A program made the position numbers and the translations under genes. Of a stretch of DNA of 64,000 bases, positions 52,866 through 63,264 are shown one piece after another. This stretch comes from Clostridia bacterium (GTDB taxonomy: Bacteria > Bacillota > Clostridia > Oscillospirales > CAG-272), in contig JAFTMG010000006.1 in assembly GCA_017452525.1 (NCBI GenBank), positions 188,982 to 252,981 on the forward strand. Direction: 5' to 3'. Numbering within the stretch: position 1 is the first letter of the stretch; each line of letters begins with the position of its first letter. The notes beneath the pieces are model-generated. The model saw only the letters and a program-made list of their open reading frames with translations. It searched no databases and was not told the DNA's origin.

Positions 52866-53855
52866 ATGAAATTAAGTTATCTGACATTAGTGAATGAATT
52901 CCCTCGTGAAGAACTCCATTGTACAATTGACGAATTTCTTTCCATGGGTATACGACTCAAAGACGAATCCGCGTATATCACCGATTATATCAAACGCGGC
53001 GCGAATGAAGAATTCAAATTTAACTGTCTTCGGATCAATCTCGCTTGTACCCTGCCCCCAATCCGCGACGGAATCAGAAAATTTGAATCTGTTCACGAAA
53101 TAGATGTGCCGTTCAGTCTCGATTATTTTTCCATGTCACCCAAACAAAAGGAAAAATACCTGATCAACGTTACTGAAAACGGACTTCGACGCTTTTGCGA
53201 TGCCGCGGACTGGGATTTTTCCGTTTTTCAAAAACATATCGACGCTTTGCGTTCAAACAGCAGCTGTGTAGAATTTAATATTCCGAAAAAGTCGTGCAGA
53301 AACGGTCAGCTTTCCGCCAAAGTGTACTGTGTTCAGAACATGACGGAAACCATATATTTCATGGACTTCTTCTTCAAAAGAACACGGATTCAAAGAAAAT
53401 TCTTCGCCGTATCAAAAACCGATGCATTCTTCTACAGATCCAATATATACCATATGGAATGGAGCGATGACAAAACCGTATCTGTATATCAATACGCCGC
53501 ACATCAACTTTATGCCCGGGTTTCCTTGGATGCAGATGTCCCTCAATCCAAATGTGAGCCGAGCGAATCACATATGGAGGTCTGCGAAGAACAGATCCAA
53601 AGAGTGTATCGCATCAAAGCAGCGGCTTGCTCTGCCATCGGTATAGATCCGTATGATTGCAGTATTGACGCTTGGGAGGATCACCCAAACGGTTCGGTGT
53701 TTGTCATCCTCTCTCTCTATGAAAAGGGACCACACCGATATTTTGCCATGGTCGATCGATCCGAAGCTGTTGTCACGGAGTTCTGTGAGAATTACCTTGA
53801 CAACACAGAACTATCAAAAGTTTTCAAAAAGCAAAACGGCTGGTTTGATGAATGA
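52866..53855 (+). CDS. Hypothetical protein beside the immunity-like gene
   Basis: I do not recognise this 329-residue protein. It has no signal peptide or membrane helix. It contains Cys and aromatic residues throughout (for example FCDAADWDFSVF and YFMDFFFKRTRIQRKFFAV) and ends KVFKKQNGWFDE. GGAGG precedes the ATG and it lies 62 bases after the immunity-like gene, so the two are probably one operon. Base composition is AT-richer than that of the neighbours. It may be a second immunity protein, but this is only an inference from position. Confidence 0.7.
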   Translation: MKLSYLTLVNEFPREELHCTIDEFLSMGIRLKDESAYITDYIKRGANEEFKFNCLRINLACTLPPIRDGIRKFESVHEIDVPFSLDYFSMSPKQKEKYLINVTENGLRRFCDAADWDFSVFQKHIDALRSNSSCVEFNIPKKSCRNGQLSAKVYCVQNMTETIYFMDFFFKRTRIQRKFFAVSKTDAFFYRSNIYHMEWSDDKTVSVYQYAAHQLYARVSLDADVPQSKCEPSESHMEVCEEQIQRVYRIKAAACSAIGIDPYDCSIDAWEDHPNGSVFVILSLYEKGPHRYFAMVDRSEAVVTEFCENYLDNTELSKVFKKQNGWFDE

Positions 53856-53904
53856 TTCGTTCATTGGGTCATCTCCGCGCACCTGCGGAGGTGAAACAAT
53901 TCGA

Positions 53905-55269
53905 TCAACCTCCGAAGTATATCTCCGTCTCCTCCTTGATCTCCCTTCGGGCGAGGAACAGCACCGAGAGATTGATCAGCGTCATCGTTCCGATGGCGAA
54001 ATCTGCCGCGTCCCAGAGGCTGTCGGGTGCCAACAGCGAGCCGCAGAGGACAGAAAGACAGACGGCGATATGGTAAACGGTCTGCGCAGCGGGGCGGCGG
54101 GTCAGATAACGGATGCATTCCGCGCCGTAATGCGACCAGCAGATGACGGTAGCAAATCCGAAAAGCAAAACGGCAACCGCCAAAAAACACGCGGCTCCCT
54201 GCCCCAGCACGGCGGCATAGGCGGCGATGGTCATCATCACGCCATCTCCCGCAAAGCTCTCGATCACCTGCGGCTCAACAAGGATGACAAGCGCCGTGAC
54301 GGTGCAAAGCAGAATGGTATCCACAAACACTTCAAACAGTCCCCAAAAGCCCTGCTCTGCGGGGCTTTTTGTATCCGATGCCGCATGGGCGATGGGCGCG
54401 GTGCCGCATCCCGCCTCGTTGGAAAGCAGACCGCGCATGGTGCCGTAGCGCACGCCGCGATTCAGCAGAAAACCAAGCGCCCCGCCCGCTACGCTCTGCG
54501 GGGTAAAGGCATCTTGGAAAATCCCCGTAAGTGCCTGCGGGATCGCCTCGGCACGCAAGATCAGAACCGCCGCCGAAAGAAGCAGATACCCGCCCGTCAT
54601 CAGCGGCACCAGCCGCTCGGTCAGAAAAGACAGACTGCTCACGCCGCGCCCCACCAAAAAGAGACACACCACCGTCAGCACTACGCCGCAGACCCATACG
54701 GGGAGACCGAACACGCCCTCAAATGCCTTTGCCACGGCGTTGACCTGGATCACGCATCCCGTGCTGAGTGCGTCCATGATACAAAGCAGCGCAAACACGG
54801 CGGCAAGTACCCGCCCCGCGCGGGGCGCACGGCATCGATCGAACACATCCCGAATATAGTACGTGGCGCCGCCGTAGGGTATCCCCTGCTCATCCGTTCG
54901 CCGATGCTTCACCGCCAGCACGATCTCGGCATATTTGAGGATCATGGCAACAAGCGCGCTGACCCACATCCAGAATATCGCCCCCGCGCCGCCCATGGCA
55001 ATGGCAGATGCCACGCCGACGATGTTCCCCACCCCGAGCGTCCCAGCCAGCGCCAACGTCAGCGCCCGAAAGGGAGAGATGCCGTCCGTGCGTTCCCGCC
55101 GCAGCATGGCGCGAAAAACGGCAGGCAAATGAAACAGCGGTCCCCCGCGCAAATACCACAAAAAACCGACGCCGCACCCCATCAGCGCCAAAGGGGTCAG
55201 TACCCCCGAGATCCATCCGTTCAGCCATGACAGCACCGCTTCCGTCCTCCGTTTGACCGTATTTGTCAT
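53905..55269 (-). CDS. Sodium:alanine/glycine symporter family protein (AGCS)
   Basis: The 454-residue protein has about eleven membrane helices and AGCS motifs: LALAGTLGVGNIVGVASAIAMGGAGAIFWMWVSAL, GIPYGGATYYI, and GLLSNEAGCGTAPIAHAASDT. These import alanine or glycine with sodium. Compared with the second AGCS gene in this window it is more divergent (for example NEAGCG against NEAGLG). The upstream sequence has no good ribosome site, so the start is uncertain. Confidence 0.88.
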   Translation of the reverse strand: MTNTVKRRTEAVLSWLNGWISGVLTPLALMGCGVGFLWYLRGGPLFHLPAVFRAMLRRERTDGISPFRALTLALAGTLGVGNIVGVASAIAMGGAGAIFWMWVSALVAMILKYAEIVLAVKHRRTDEQGIPYGGATYYIRDVFDRCRAPRAGRVLAAVFALLCIMDALSTGCVIQVNAVAKAFEGVFGLPVWVCGVVLTVVCLFLVGRGVSSLSFLTERLVPLMTGGYLLLSAAVLILRAEAIPQALTGIFQDAFTPQSVAGGALGFLLNRGVRYGTMRGLLSNEAGCGTAPIAHAASDTKSPAEQGFWGLFEVFVDTILLCTVTALVILVEPQVIESFAGDGVMMTIAAYAAVLGQGAACFLAVAVLLFGFATVICWSHYGAECIRYLTRRPAAQTVYHIAVCLSVLCGSLLAPDSLWDAADFAIGTMTLINLSVLFLARREIKEETEIYFGG

Positions 55270-55359
55270 ATTCTATGCGGAACAGGACGAATTTTAGCAC
55301 CGGCAAGATAGGAAAGCACAAAAAGTTGTGAACAAATTGTAAACAACAGAGGAAAACAC

Positions 55360-55387
55360 TTGATTTTTTCGGATAATGGTGTAAAAT
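55360..55387 (+). promoter_or_regulatory. Promoter of groES-groEL
   Basis: TTGATT, 16 bases, TAAAAT, just before the CIRCE operator. Confidence 0.65.
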
Positions 55388-55399
55388 ATTTCATGTAGT

Positions 55400-55426
55400 T
55401 TAGCACTCAAAGCAAAAGAGTGCCAA
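55400..55426 (+). promoter_or_regulatory. CIRCE operator of groES-groEL
   Basis: TTAGCACTC, 9 bases, GAGTGCCAA matches CIRCE with a single mismatch in the second arm. It would be the HrcA target here. Confidence 0.93.
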
Positions 55427-55482
55427 TACATCACCGTAATTTCGGTCAAACAAATATCTTTTATTATACAGGAGGAACAATC

Positions 55483-55770
55483 ATGAAACTCATCCCTTTG
55501 GCTGACAGAGTTGTAGTCAAGCTGGTGGAGGCAGAGGAAAAGACCAAGACCGGTATCATCCTCACCGCTGCCGCACAGGAAAAGCCCCAGGTCGCTGAGG
55601 TCATCGCAGTCGGTCCCGGCGGCGTGGTCGATGGCAAGGAAGTCGTTATGACCGTCAAGGTCGGCGACAAGGTCATCACCTCGAAGTACGCAGGCACCGA
55701 GGTCAAGTGCAACGGCACTGAGTACAACATCGTTCGCCAGAACGACATTCTCGCCATCGTCGAAGACTGA
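55483..55770 (+). CDS. groES: Co-chaperonin GroES
   Basis: The 95-residue protein begins MKLIPLADRVVVKLVEAEEKTKTGI, has the mobile loop around residues 17-30, and ends NIVRQNDILAIVED. It caps the GroEL ring. The ATG follows AGGAGG; an upstream in-frame extension starting at 55420 lies after the CIRCE site and lacks a good site. Confidence 0.97.
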   Translation: MKLIPLADRVVVKLVEAEEKTKTGIILTAAAQEKPQVAEVIAVGPGGVVDGKEVVMTVKVGDKVITSKYAGTEVKCNGTEYNIVRQNDILAIVED

Positions 55771-55806
55771 GCGAGTCCCCACCATTACAGATAAGGAGAT
55801 CATTGA

Positions 55807-57456
<1,650 letters not shown>

Positions 57457-57473
57457 TCTCTCCTATATCCATC

Positions 57474-57510
57474 AGAGGCAGAATACACTTGGATTCTGCC
57501 TCTTTTTTTT
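57474..57510 (+). terminator. Terminator after groEL
   Basis: AGAGGCAGAAT pairs with ATTCTGCCTCT around an 8-base loop, followed by eight T residues. Confidence 0.92.
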
Positions 57511-57519
57511 CAAAGGCTC

Positions 57520-57548
57520 TTGCAAAATCACCGTCAATATAGTATCAT
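57520..57548 (+). promoter_or_regulatory. Promoter of the lipoprotein gene at 57581
   Basis: TTGCAA, 17 bases, TATCAT, 33 bases before the start. Confidence 0.55.
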
Positions 57549-57580
57549 AATAACATCACAACCGCACAAAGGAGCAGCTT

Positions 57581-58909
57581 ATGAAACGTTTTATTTCCCT
57601 ATTCGCCGTGCTCATTCTCTGTCTGGCACTCTTTGCATGCAACGCCGGGAAAGAAACTCAGCCGCCTTCTGATGAGAGCACGCTCCCCTCCGAGAGCACC
57701 TCCACAGAACAAGCTACCCTGCCCACTCCCGTGACGGTCACCGTATTTGAAAACGGAAAAACAGACTACAAGCTGGTACGGTCCGGAAAGGTCAACGGCG
57801 TAGAGCAACAGCTCTTCCTGCAATTTTATCTGCAGATGGACGCGCGTTCGGAATGTAAGTTCCAATACGTCGAGGATACCATTGCCTTCAACAAAACACC
57901 GGATCCTACAACCCGTGAGATCCTGCTCGGGAACACCAACCGCGAAGAAAGCGCAGCACTGCTCGCGCAACTGAATGCTCTTGGAGGCAATCGATTCGGT
58001 ATTACGGTCGGTGAATATAAGATCGCTATCGCAGGTACAAGCAGTTATCAGACTTATCTGGGACTGGATTATTTTATGACTCATTTCGTCCAAACCGACG
58101 AAAACGGAAAACCCACAATGTATATGGAACCGGGCTTTCGCTATATTTCCGAAAGCGGCACTGCCGCTACCGGCTTTGATTTAAAAGAATTGGCGGAAAG
58201 CGGGCGTGGCTTTGTTTTCGCCATGACGGAGCGTGTCATACGCGTTCCCTCCGTTGAAGGGTGTACTGTCATGCAGGGCGGAGGCACGGATGGGAAATAC
58301 GCCTACTTCGCGCTGATCAACAAAAGCACATCCCCGGAAACCGCAGTCATCAGCAAGTATGATCTGGACACCATGGAGCTTGTCATGACCTCCAAGGTTC
58401 TCCCCACCGGACACACCAACGACATCACCTATGACAGCAAAAATCACCGCCTTGCCATCTCGGCAGGAACAGATGACTGGCGCGGTACCTATTTTCTGGA
58501 TCCGGATACTCTTGAGATCGTCGATCATATCGTAGCCCCCATAGGTAACCGCAGCATGGAATATCTTCCATCTACCAATCAATATATCATTGCATCGGGA
58601 TATACCATCTACACGACCGACGCACAGCTCAATCCCATTTCATCCTTCCCGTGTCAGAATCCGCAATATGTCACGCAAGGACTCACCTGCGACGGACAGT
58701 ATATCTACGATGTGCGCTATAGCAATGCCGGCGGGACTCACTATATCATCGTTCACGATATGCAAGGCAATTACATGGGCTCCGCCCGACTGACGGGCAT
58801 CACCTACGAGCCGGAACACATGTTCATCCGAAACGGCGAATACTACCTCGGATGCAACCAAGCCAACAGTGTTTACCGCTTGGAACTGATTCCTGAAAAC
58901 TGGTGGTAA
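57581..58909 (+). CDS. Secreted lipoprotein with glycosidase-type N-domain and beta-propeller-like C-domain
   Basis: The 442-residue protein has a lipobox CLALFAC (Cys about 20), a Ser/Thr-rich linker, an N-terminal domain whose TTREILLGNTNREES pattern resembles the non-catalytic N-domain of alpha-glucuronidase/GH20-type enzymes, and a C-terminal half with beta-propeller-like repeats (SKYDLDTMELVMTS, NDITYDSKNHRLAISAG, YFLDPDTLEIVDHIV). There is no clear catalytic domain. It is likely a glycan-binding surface protein. It converges on the GH20-like gene. Confidence 0.72.
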   Translation: MKRFISLFAVLILCLALFACNAGKETQPPSDESTLPSESTSTEQATLPTPVTVTVFENGKTDYKLVRSGKVNGVEQQLFLQFYLQMDARSECKFQYVEDTIAFNKTPDPTTREILLGNTNREESAALLAQLNALGGNRFGITVGEYKIAIAGTSSYQTYLGLDYFMTHFVQTDENGKPTMYMEPGFRYISESGTAATGFDLKELAESGRGFVFAMTERVIRVPSVEGCTVMQGGGTDGKYAYFALINKSTSPETAVISKYDLDTMELVMTSKVLPTGHTNDITYDSKNHRLAISAGTDDWRGTYFLDPDTLEIVDHIVAPIGNRSMEYLPSTNQYIIASGYTIYTTDAQLNPISSFPCQNPQYVTQGLTCDGQYIYDVRYSNAGGTHYIIVHDMQGNYMGSARLTGITYEPEHMFIRNGEYYLGCNQANSVYRLELIPENWW

Positions 58910-58918
58910 ATACACCCA

Positions 58919-58966
58919 AAAGACCGACGGCAACTGTTCTTTTAAACATGCCGTCGGTCTTTTTAT
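58919..58966. terminator. Bidirectional intrinsic terminator
   Basis: AAAGACCGACGGCA and TGCCGTCGGTCTTT form a 14-base stem around a 17-base loop, between convergent genes. Confidence 0.85.
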
Positions 58967-59920
58967 TTACGATTCAAACTGTTTCTTCGCAATGGCGATA
59001 TGCTCCGCCGCCGTGTGGTGAACGTGCATCCACTCGGGATCGATCCTCTCCCACGTGGTCTGCATCATGCCCAGCAGATGCTCGGAGGAGATGTTCTCCT
59101 TACAGAAAGCGGTGAGCTTTTCGATATTGTCCTTGGCGGAGAAGACACTGCCTGTGGGAACTTGATCGTAGCCGTGCTCATCCAGCAGACGGAAGGCATT
59201 GAGGCGCATTGCCATCGACTCGGTAAAGCCCTCGTCGGCAGTGCTGAATTTGCCCGGGTAATACCAGTTGTTCTGTACGACCGTCTTGGGCATCTTGGCG
59301 AGGAAGATCTCGGGATAGTGCCACATATAGTCGGACCATACCCACGCACGAGCGTTTTCTTTCTCGACAATGTCCAGCAGATAATAGAAATCATGCCACC
59401 ACAAGTCTCCCTGGCGGACTACGGCATACATGAAATTACGCTGATGGTCGGCGGTCTCCTCATCCATGCCGAGGTGGAAATGCTTCGGCTTGAATACCTC
59501 ACAAACATCGCGGATGACGTCGCGGCAGACCTCGTAATAAACGGGAGTAGACAGCATACGGGAATAATCCTTGAGCCAGATATCGTGGCAGGCGGAGAAA
59601 TTCAGCTTGGGAATGACCTCAAAGCCCATGCCCTTCAGCTTGTCAACCTCTGCCTTCATCTTCTCATGGGTAAAGGCTCCCTCCGCCGCCAGCTCGGGGT
59701 GAGACTCGTATTTCAAAGATTCGCCCACATCGATGATCAGCGTGTTGACGCCACTGTCGCGTAGCTCCTGCATATGCGCGTCCCACGTCTCGCGGAAGAA
59801 GCGAAGCTTGGGAGAAGCGCAAGGGGTAGAGCGATGCTCACGTCCCTTGGTGTTCCCTTCCTCGTTCCACATATTGGATCCCAGATGGACAAGGTTTGCC
59901 CACATAAAAGTCTGATTCAT
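58967..59920 (-). CDS. GH20-like glycoside hydrolase (beta-hexosaminidase type)
   Basis: The 317-residue protein looks like a GH20-type TIM barrel on its own: LRDSGVNTLIIDVGES, GFEVIPKLNFSACHDIWL, the catalytic-pair HLGMDEE with Asp153-Glu154, and FYYLLDIVEKENARAWVWSDYMW. Usual GH20 enzymes have an extra N-terminal domain and about 450-600 residues, so this is minimal. There is no signal peptide. The ATG at 59920 follows AAGGAGGG; the frame extends 30 codons upstream without a site. Activity on hexosamine glycosides is inferred from the DE motif. Confidence 0.75.
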   Translation of the reverse strand: MNQTFMWANLVHLGSNMWNEEGNTKGREHRSTPCASPKLRFFRETWDAHMQELRDSGVNTLIIDVGESLKYESHPELAAEGAFTHEKMKAEVDKLKGMGFEVIPKLNFSACHDIWLKDYSRMLSTPVYYEVCRDVIRDVCEVFKPKHFHLGMDEETADHQRNFMYAVVRQGDLWWHDFYYLLDIVEKENARAWVWSDYMWHYPEIFLAKMPKTVVQNNWYYPGKFSTADEGFTESMAMRLNAFRLLDEHGYDQVPTGSVFSAKDNIEKLTAFCKENISSEHLLGMMQTTWERIDPEWMHVHHTAAEHIAIAKKQFES

Positions 59921-59953
59921 ATTCAAGCCCTCCTTCGGGTTTCTGTTGTATTC

Positions 59954-59982
59954 ATTATAACGGCTTTGCGTATGCTTGTCAA
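59954..59982 (-). promoter_or_regulatory. Promoter of the GH20-like gene
   Basis: Minus-strand TTGACA, 17 bases, TATAAT, both consensus, 34 bases before the start. Confidence 0.8.
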
Positions 59983-60087
59983 GCCATTTGAAGCAAGACA
60001 CATTGCACAAAAAATTTCACGGTGGGAAAGCGATATCGTGACAATATTCAATTTTTCCTCAAGATAAAACCTTTTTCGCCAAAGCTC

Positions 60088-60116
60088 TTGACACCAATGG
60101 AAGTCTGTGGTATAAT
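60088..60116 (+). promoter_or_regulatory. Promoter of the glycine riboswitch/AGCS gene
   Basis: Consensus TTGACA, 17 bases, consensus TATAAT, with the riboswitch starting about 30 bases after it. Confidence 0.85.
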
Positions 60117-60147
60117 ACCCGCATCAAAATAAAGAATGCTAAATGAA

Positions 60148-60317
60148 GCATACAGGAAATTACGAAAGTTCCCGAAGGAGTAACACTCTCAGGTGCTCGG
60201 ATTTCCGAGTGAAACTGTATGTGGATAGCGCTCCGGAGAAAGCCGATCAACGGATGCCGAAGGTGCAAGACTATGAGACCGTCTCACAGTCAATCTCTCA
60301 GGCAAAAGGACGGAGAC
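60148..60317 (+). ncRNA. Tandem glycine riboswitch
   Basis: Two glycine aptamers follow each other. The first (about 60148-60223) is closed by GCATACAG/CTGTATGT and has CCGAAGGAGTAAC and CTCTCAGGT. The second (about 60224-60317) is closed by CTCCG/CGGAG and has GCCGAAGGTGCAAG and CTCTCAGGCAAAAGGACGGAGAC. These are the conserved core sequences of the glycine aptamer. It precedes an alanine/glycine symporter gene, so glycine would regulate glycine uptake or export. Confidence 0.92.
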
Positions 60318-60383
60318 AAATACGATACCTATCCGATGTATGTCACACGCGGACATACATTGGTTCTTATTGCGTTTGCCGCG

Positions 60384-60413
60384 GAGCTGAACAGTTTGTT
60401 TAGCTCTTTTTTT
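60384..60413 (+). terminator. Riboswitch expression-platform terminator
   Basis: GAGCTGAAC pairs with GTTTAGCTC (one G-T pair) and is followed by T7, 30 bases before the symporter start. An earlier hairpin at about 60337-60361 (ATGTATGTC/GACATACAT) may be part of the switch. Confidence 0.75.
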
Positions 60414-60444
60414 ATTTTGAAATATCTTTTTGAAGGAGAAAGAC

Positions 60445-61947
60445 ATGCAAGCTTTCTTTGACACGTTGACAAGCATTGTAGGCTTCATCAACGACAACAT
60501 CCTCTGGGGCATCCCCATGGTCGTGATCATCCTCAGCGCGGGTATTTTCATGACTATCCGCACCCGCGCACTTCAGCTTCGTAAGTTCGGCGTATCCGTT
60601 TCCTCCACCATTGTGCCCACCATCAAGGAAATGGTACACGGAAAAAAGCACGTTCACAGCAAAAAGGAAAAGAGTATCTCCCAGTTTGAGGCTTTTTCTT
60701 CTGCCATTGCGGGTACCGTTGGTACCGGTAACATCGTCGGTGTCGCGGGCGCTATGCTCTCCGGCGGTCCCGGTGCCGTGCTCTGGATGTGGGTCTCCGC
60801 TTTCTTCGGGCTCGTCACCAACTACTCCGAAAATGTTCTCGGTCTCTACTACCGCAAGAAGGATGCCGAGGGCAATTTCTCGGGCGGTCCGATGTACTAC
60901 ATCGAAAACGGTCTGGGCTGGAAGCCGCTGGCAAAAGTCTTTGCCCTCTGCTGCACCCTTGCCGCTGTTGGTATGGGCATGGTTCAGGTCAACTCCATCT
61001 CCGGTACTGTCCAGACAGCCATTACCTCCGATCCCGATCAGCGTATGGTGATCGCCTGGATCGTCGGTATCGTTGTTTTCATCCTCACTGCCTTGATCGT
61101 TATCGGCGGCATTCAGAGAATCGGTAAGGTTGCTTCCCTGCTCGTTCCCTTTATGGTCCTGCTGTTCATCATCATGGCGTTGATCATTCTTTGCGTCAAT
61201 ATTACTGCTATCCCCGCCGCATTTGCCCTGATCTTCAAGAGCGCATTCAGCTTCAAAGCCGTCAGCGGCGGTCTGTTCGGCTATACCATCATGATGGCAA
61301 TGCGCTACGGTTTCGCCCGCGGTATCTTCTCCAACGAGGCTGGTCTCGGTTCCTCCGTTATCGCACACTCCGCATCCGACACCAAGGAGCCCGTCAAGCA
61401 GGGACTGTGGGGCATCTTTGAGGTGTTCCTGGATTCCTTCGTGGTCTGCACTCTGACCGCGCTGACTCTCCTGACCACCGGTGCGTATGACTTTGTCAAC
61501 TTCCTCAGCATTACCGCCGATAAAACCGAGGTCTCCCGCTCCGCCTTTGCCGAAAACTTCGGCACCTTCGGTATCGTGGTATTCACGATCATTCTCCCCC
61601 TGTTCGCCTTCACCACCGTGCTGGCGTGGTCCTACTACGGTCAGAAGGCAGCCGAATATCTCTTCGGCTCCAAGAAGGGCGGCTTGGCTTTCAAGATCAT
61701 CTACGTTCTCCTGCTGATCGTCGGTGCCGTCACCAGCAGTGCCTTCGTTTGGGCACTGGACGATATGTTCAATGCCATGATGGCGATCCCCAACCTGATC
61801 GGTGTGATCGGTCTCAGCGGCGTGGTCGTTAAGATCTCGAAGAACTACTTTGAGCGCAAAGCCGGCAAGGACGTGGAGCCCATGCTCTCCGCTTATCCCG
61901 AGCTGAACGAGGAGTTCAAGAAAGATCTGGAAAACGAAGAATACTGA
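60445..61947 (+). CDS. Sodium:alanine/glycine symporter (AGCS family)
   Basis: The 500-residue protein has about eleven membrane helices and typical AGCS motifs: FSSAIAGTVGTGNIVGVAGAMLSGGPGAVLWMWVSAF, GNFSGGPMYYIENGLG and GIFSNEAGLGSSVIAHSASDT. The ATG follows AAGGAG. Position under a tandem glycine riboswitch makes glycine a likely substrate. A short charged tail is at the C-terminus. It is monocistronic. Confidence 0.95.
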   Translation: MQAFFDTLTSIVGFINDNILWGIPMVVIILSAGIFMTIRTRALQLRKFGVSVSSTIVPTIKEMVHGKKHVHSKKEKSISQFEAFSSAIAGTVGTGNIVGVAGAMLSGGPGAVLWMWVSAFFGLVTNYSENVLGLYYRKKDAEGNFSGGPMYYIENGLGWKPLAKVFALCCTLAAVGMGMVQVNSISGTVQTAITSDPDQRMVIAWIVGIVVFILTALIVIGGIQRIGKVASLLVPFMVLLFIIMALIILCVNITAIPAAFALIFKSAFSFKAVSGGLFGYTIMMAMRYGFARGIFSNEAGLGSSVIAHSASDTKEPVKQGLWGIFEVFLDSFVVCTLTALTLLTTGAYDFVNFLSITADKTEVSRSAFAENFGTFGIVVFTIILPLFAFTTVLAWSYYGQKAAEYLFGSKKGGLAFKIIYVLLLIVGAVTSSAFVWALDDMFNAMMAIPNLIGVIGLSGVVVKISKNYFERKAGKDVEPMLSAYPELNEEFKKDLENEEY

Positions 61948-62142
61948 TTTTTTCTCAAACAGCAAAACGGCATCGCAATTACGGAGCCGTTTTTGAACAT
62001 TTTATAAACATTATCTATAATGCATTAAAAAACAGACAGATATGTTACCATCAAACCGAAAGGATTTTATAACAGAACAGAAAAAGCCTCTCTCCATCAT
62101 TCCCATCCTGTTCGGCAAATCGACCTTATTTTCAAAAAAGTA

Positions 62143-62171
62143 TTGACACCGTGCCGTTTTTTTGTTATGAT
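62143..62171 (+). promoter_or_regulatory. Promoter of the EEP-family gene
   Basis: TTGACA, 17 bases, TATGAT, 45 bases before the start. The preceding gap from 61948 shows nothing else recognisable. Confidence 0.7.
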
Positions 62172-62215
62172 GGCATGGAACCCCCATCCTCTATGGAACA
62201 GAAAGGAGATCCTCT

Positions 62216-63064
62216 ATGGCAAAACTCAGACTTATGACCCACAATCAGTGGAAATGCGACAAAAACCAACCCGCATGGGAAGAAAAAGGCTTCGATTGCT
62301 CGCCGACTGTCCGTGTCAACGGCTTTATTCGCGTTTACAAGGATACCATGCCCGACATCATCGGCTGTCAGGAAACGTCCTTTATCATGGCAGATAAAAT
62401 GATCCGCTATGCCGCCCGCGAGGGTCTTCGCTACGCCCTTCTCTGGGGACGCGACACCCCCATCGCCTACCGTCAGGACAAGTTCGAACTGGTCGATTCG
62501 GACTTTGCACTGTTCCCGGACGAATTTCCGGGACACGAGGGTATCTTCAATAACAGCCAGACCAAATCCTGGACCCTCGGCGTTTTCCGCGTCAAGGAAA
62601 ACGGCAAGCTGCTGATCTTTGTTTCCACCCATCTTTGGTGGAAGAGCGGCAATCCCGCCTCGGGAAGCTATCAGCCCCATTCCGATGAAGCACGTAAATA
62701 TCAGCTCAACATCGTCATGGAAAAGGTAGCAACGTACCGTCAAAAATACAATTGCCCCGCCATCATCGTGGGAGACCTGAACGCCAACTACAACTCTCTC
62801 GCCGTACAGCACGCCCTTGCCTCGGGATACGTTCACGCCCATGACGTCGCTGTGGAATACGCAGATGAGTCGATGGGCTATCACTACTGCTTCCCTGCAG
62901 GCTTTGAGACCTTCTACCGCACCGATCCCTTCCCCTCTGCCATCGACCATATTTTGGTCATCGGTGCCCCGGATGGCTTCGTCCGCCGCTTTGAGCGCTT
63001 CTCCCCCGACTATTACTTCCCGCTCTCCGATCATTCCCCCGCTTTTGCGGATGTGGAGATTTAA
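62216..63064 (+). CDS. Endonuclease/exonuclease/phosphatase family protein
   Basis: The 282-residue protein has the EEP fold: RLMTHNQWKCD, a metal-binding Glu in IIGCQETSF, FVSTHLWWKSG with His, IIVGDLNANYNS with Asp and Asn, and LSDHSPAFADVEI at the end. Such enzymes hydrolyse phosphodiesters or phosphomonoesters of nucleic acids, inositol lipids or small molecules. There is no signal peptide. It is monocistronic with its own terminator. The substrate is unknown. Confidence 0.9.
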   Translation: MAKLRLMTHNQWKCDKNQPAWEEKGFDCSPTVRVNGFIRVYKDTMPDIIGCQETSFIMADKMIRYAAREGLRYALLWGRDTPIAYRQDKFELVDSDFALFPDEFPGHEGIFNNSQTKSWTLGVFRVKENGKLLIFVSTHLWWKSGNPASGSYQPHSDEARKYQLNIVMEKVATYRQKYNCPAIIVGDLNANYNSLAVQHALASGYVHAHDVAVEYADESMGYHYCFPAGFETFYRTDPFPSAIDHILVIGAPDGFVRRFERFSPDYYFPLSDHSPAFADVEI

Positions 63065-63090
63065 AACGGGAATACGCTCTTCATAAGAAC

Positions 63091-63126
63091 GAGCCGACTC
63101 ACCGTAAGGTGAATCGGCTCCTTTTT
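63091..63126 (+). terminator. Terminator after the EEP-family gene
   Basis: GAGCCGA and TCGGCTC with an inner TCACC/GGTGA stem and a 4-base loop, then CTTTTT. The IS200 element begins just after it. Confidence 0.85.
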
Positions 63127-63141
63127 GGTATCAACCAAAAA

Positions 63142-63160
63142 CCCCCGGCTATGCCGGGGG
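63142..63160 (+). repeat. Left-end hairpin of the IS200 element
   Basis: CCCCCGGC and GCCGGGGG with a 3-base loop form the subterminal palindrome that HUH transposases recognise. Confidence 0.8.
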
Positions 63161-63264
63161 AACAAAAGAGCTTTAGCTACAAGCATATAGACAAAAAGGT
63201 CCTCCAATGTTAAAATGAAAGAGGTCTGCCAACCAAATTCAAAGAAACAAAGGAGGATGTCCAA

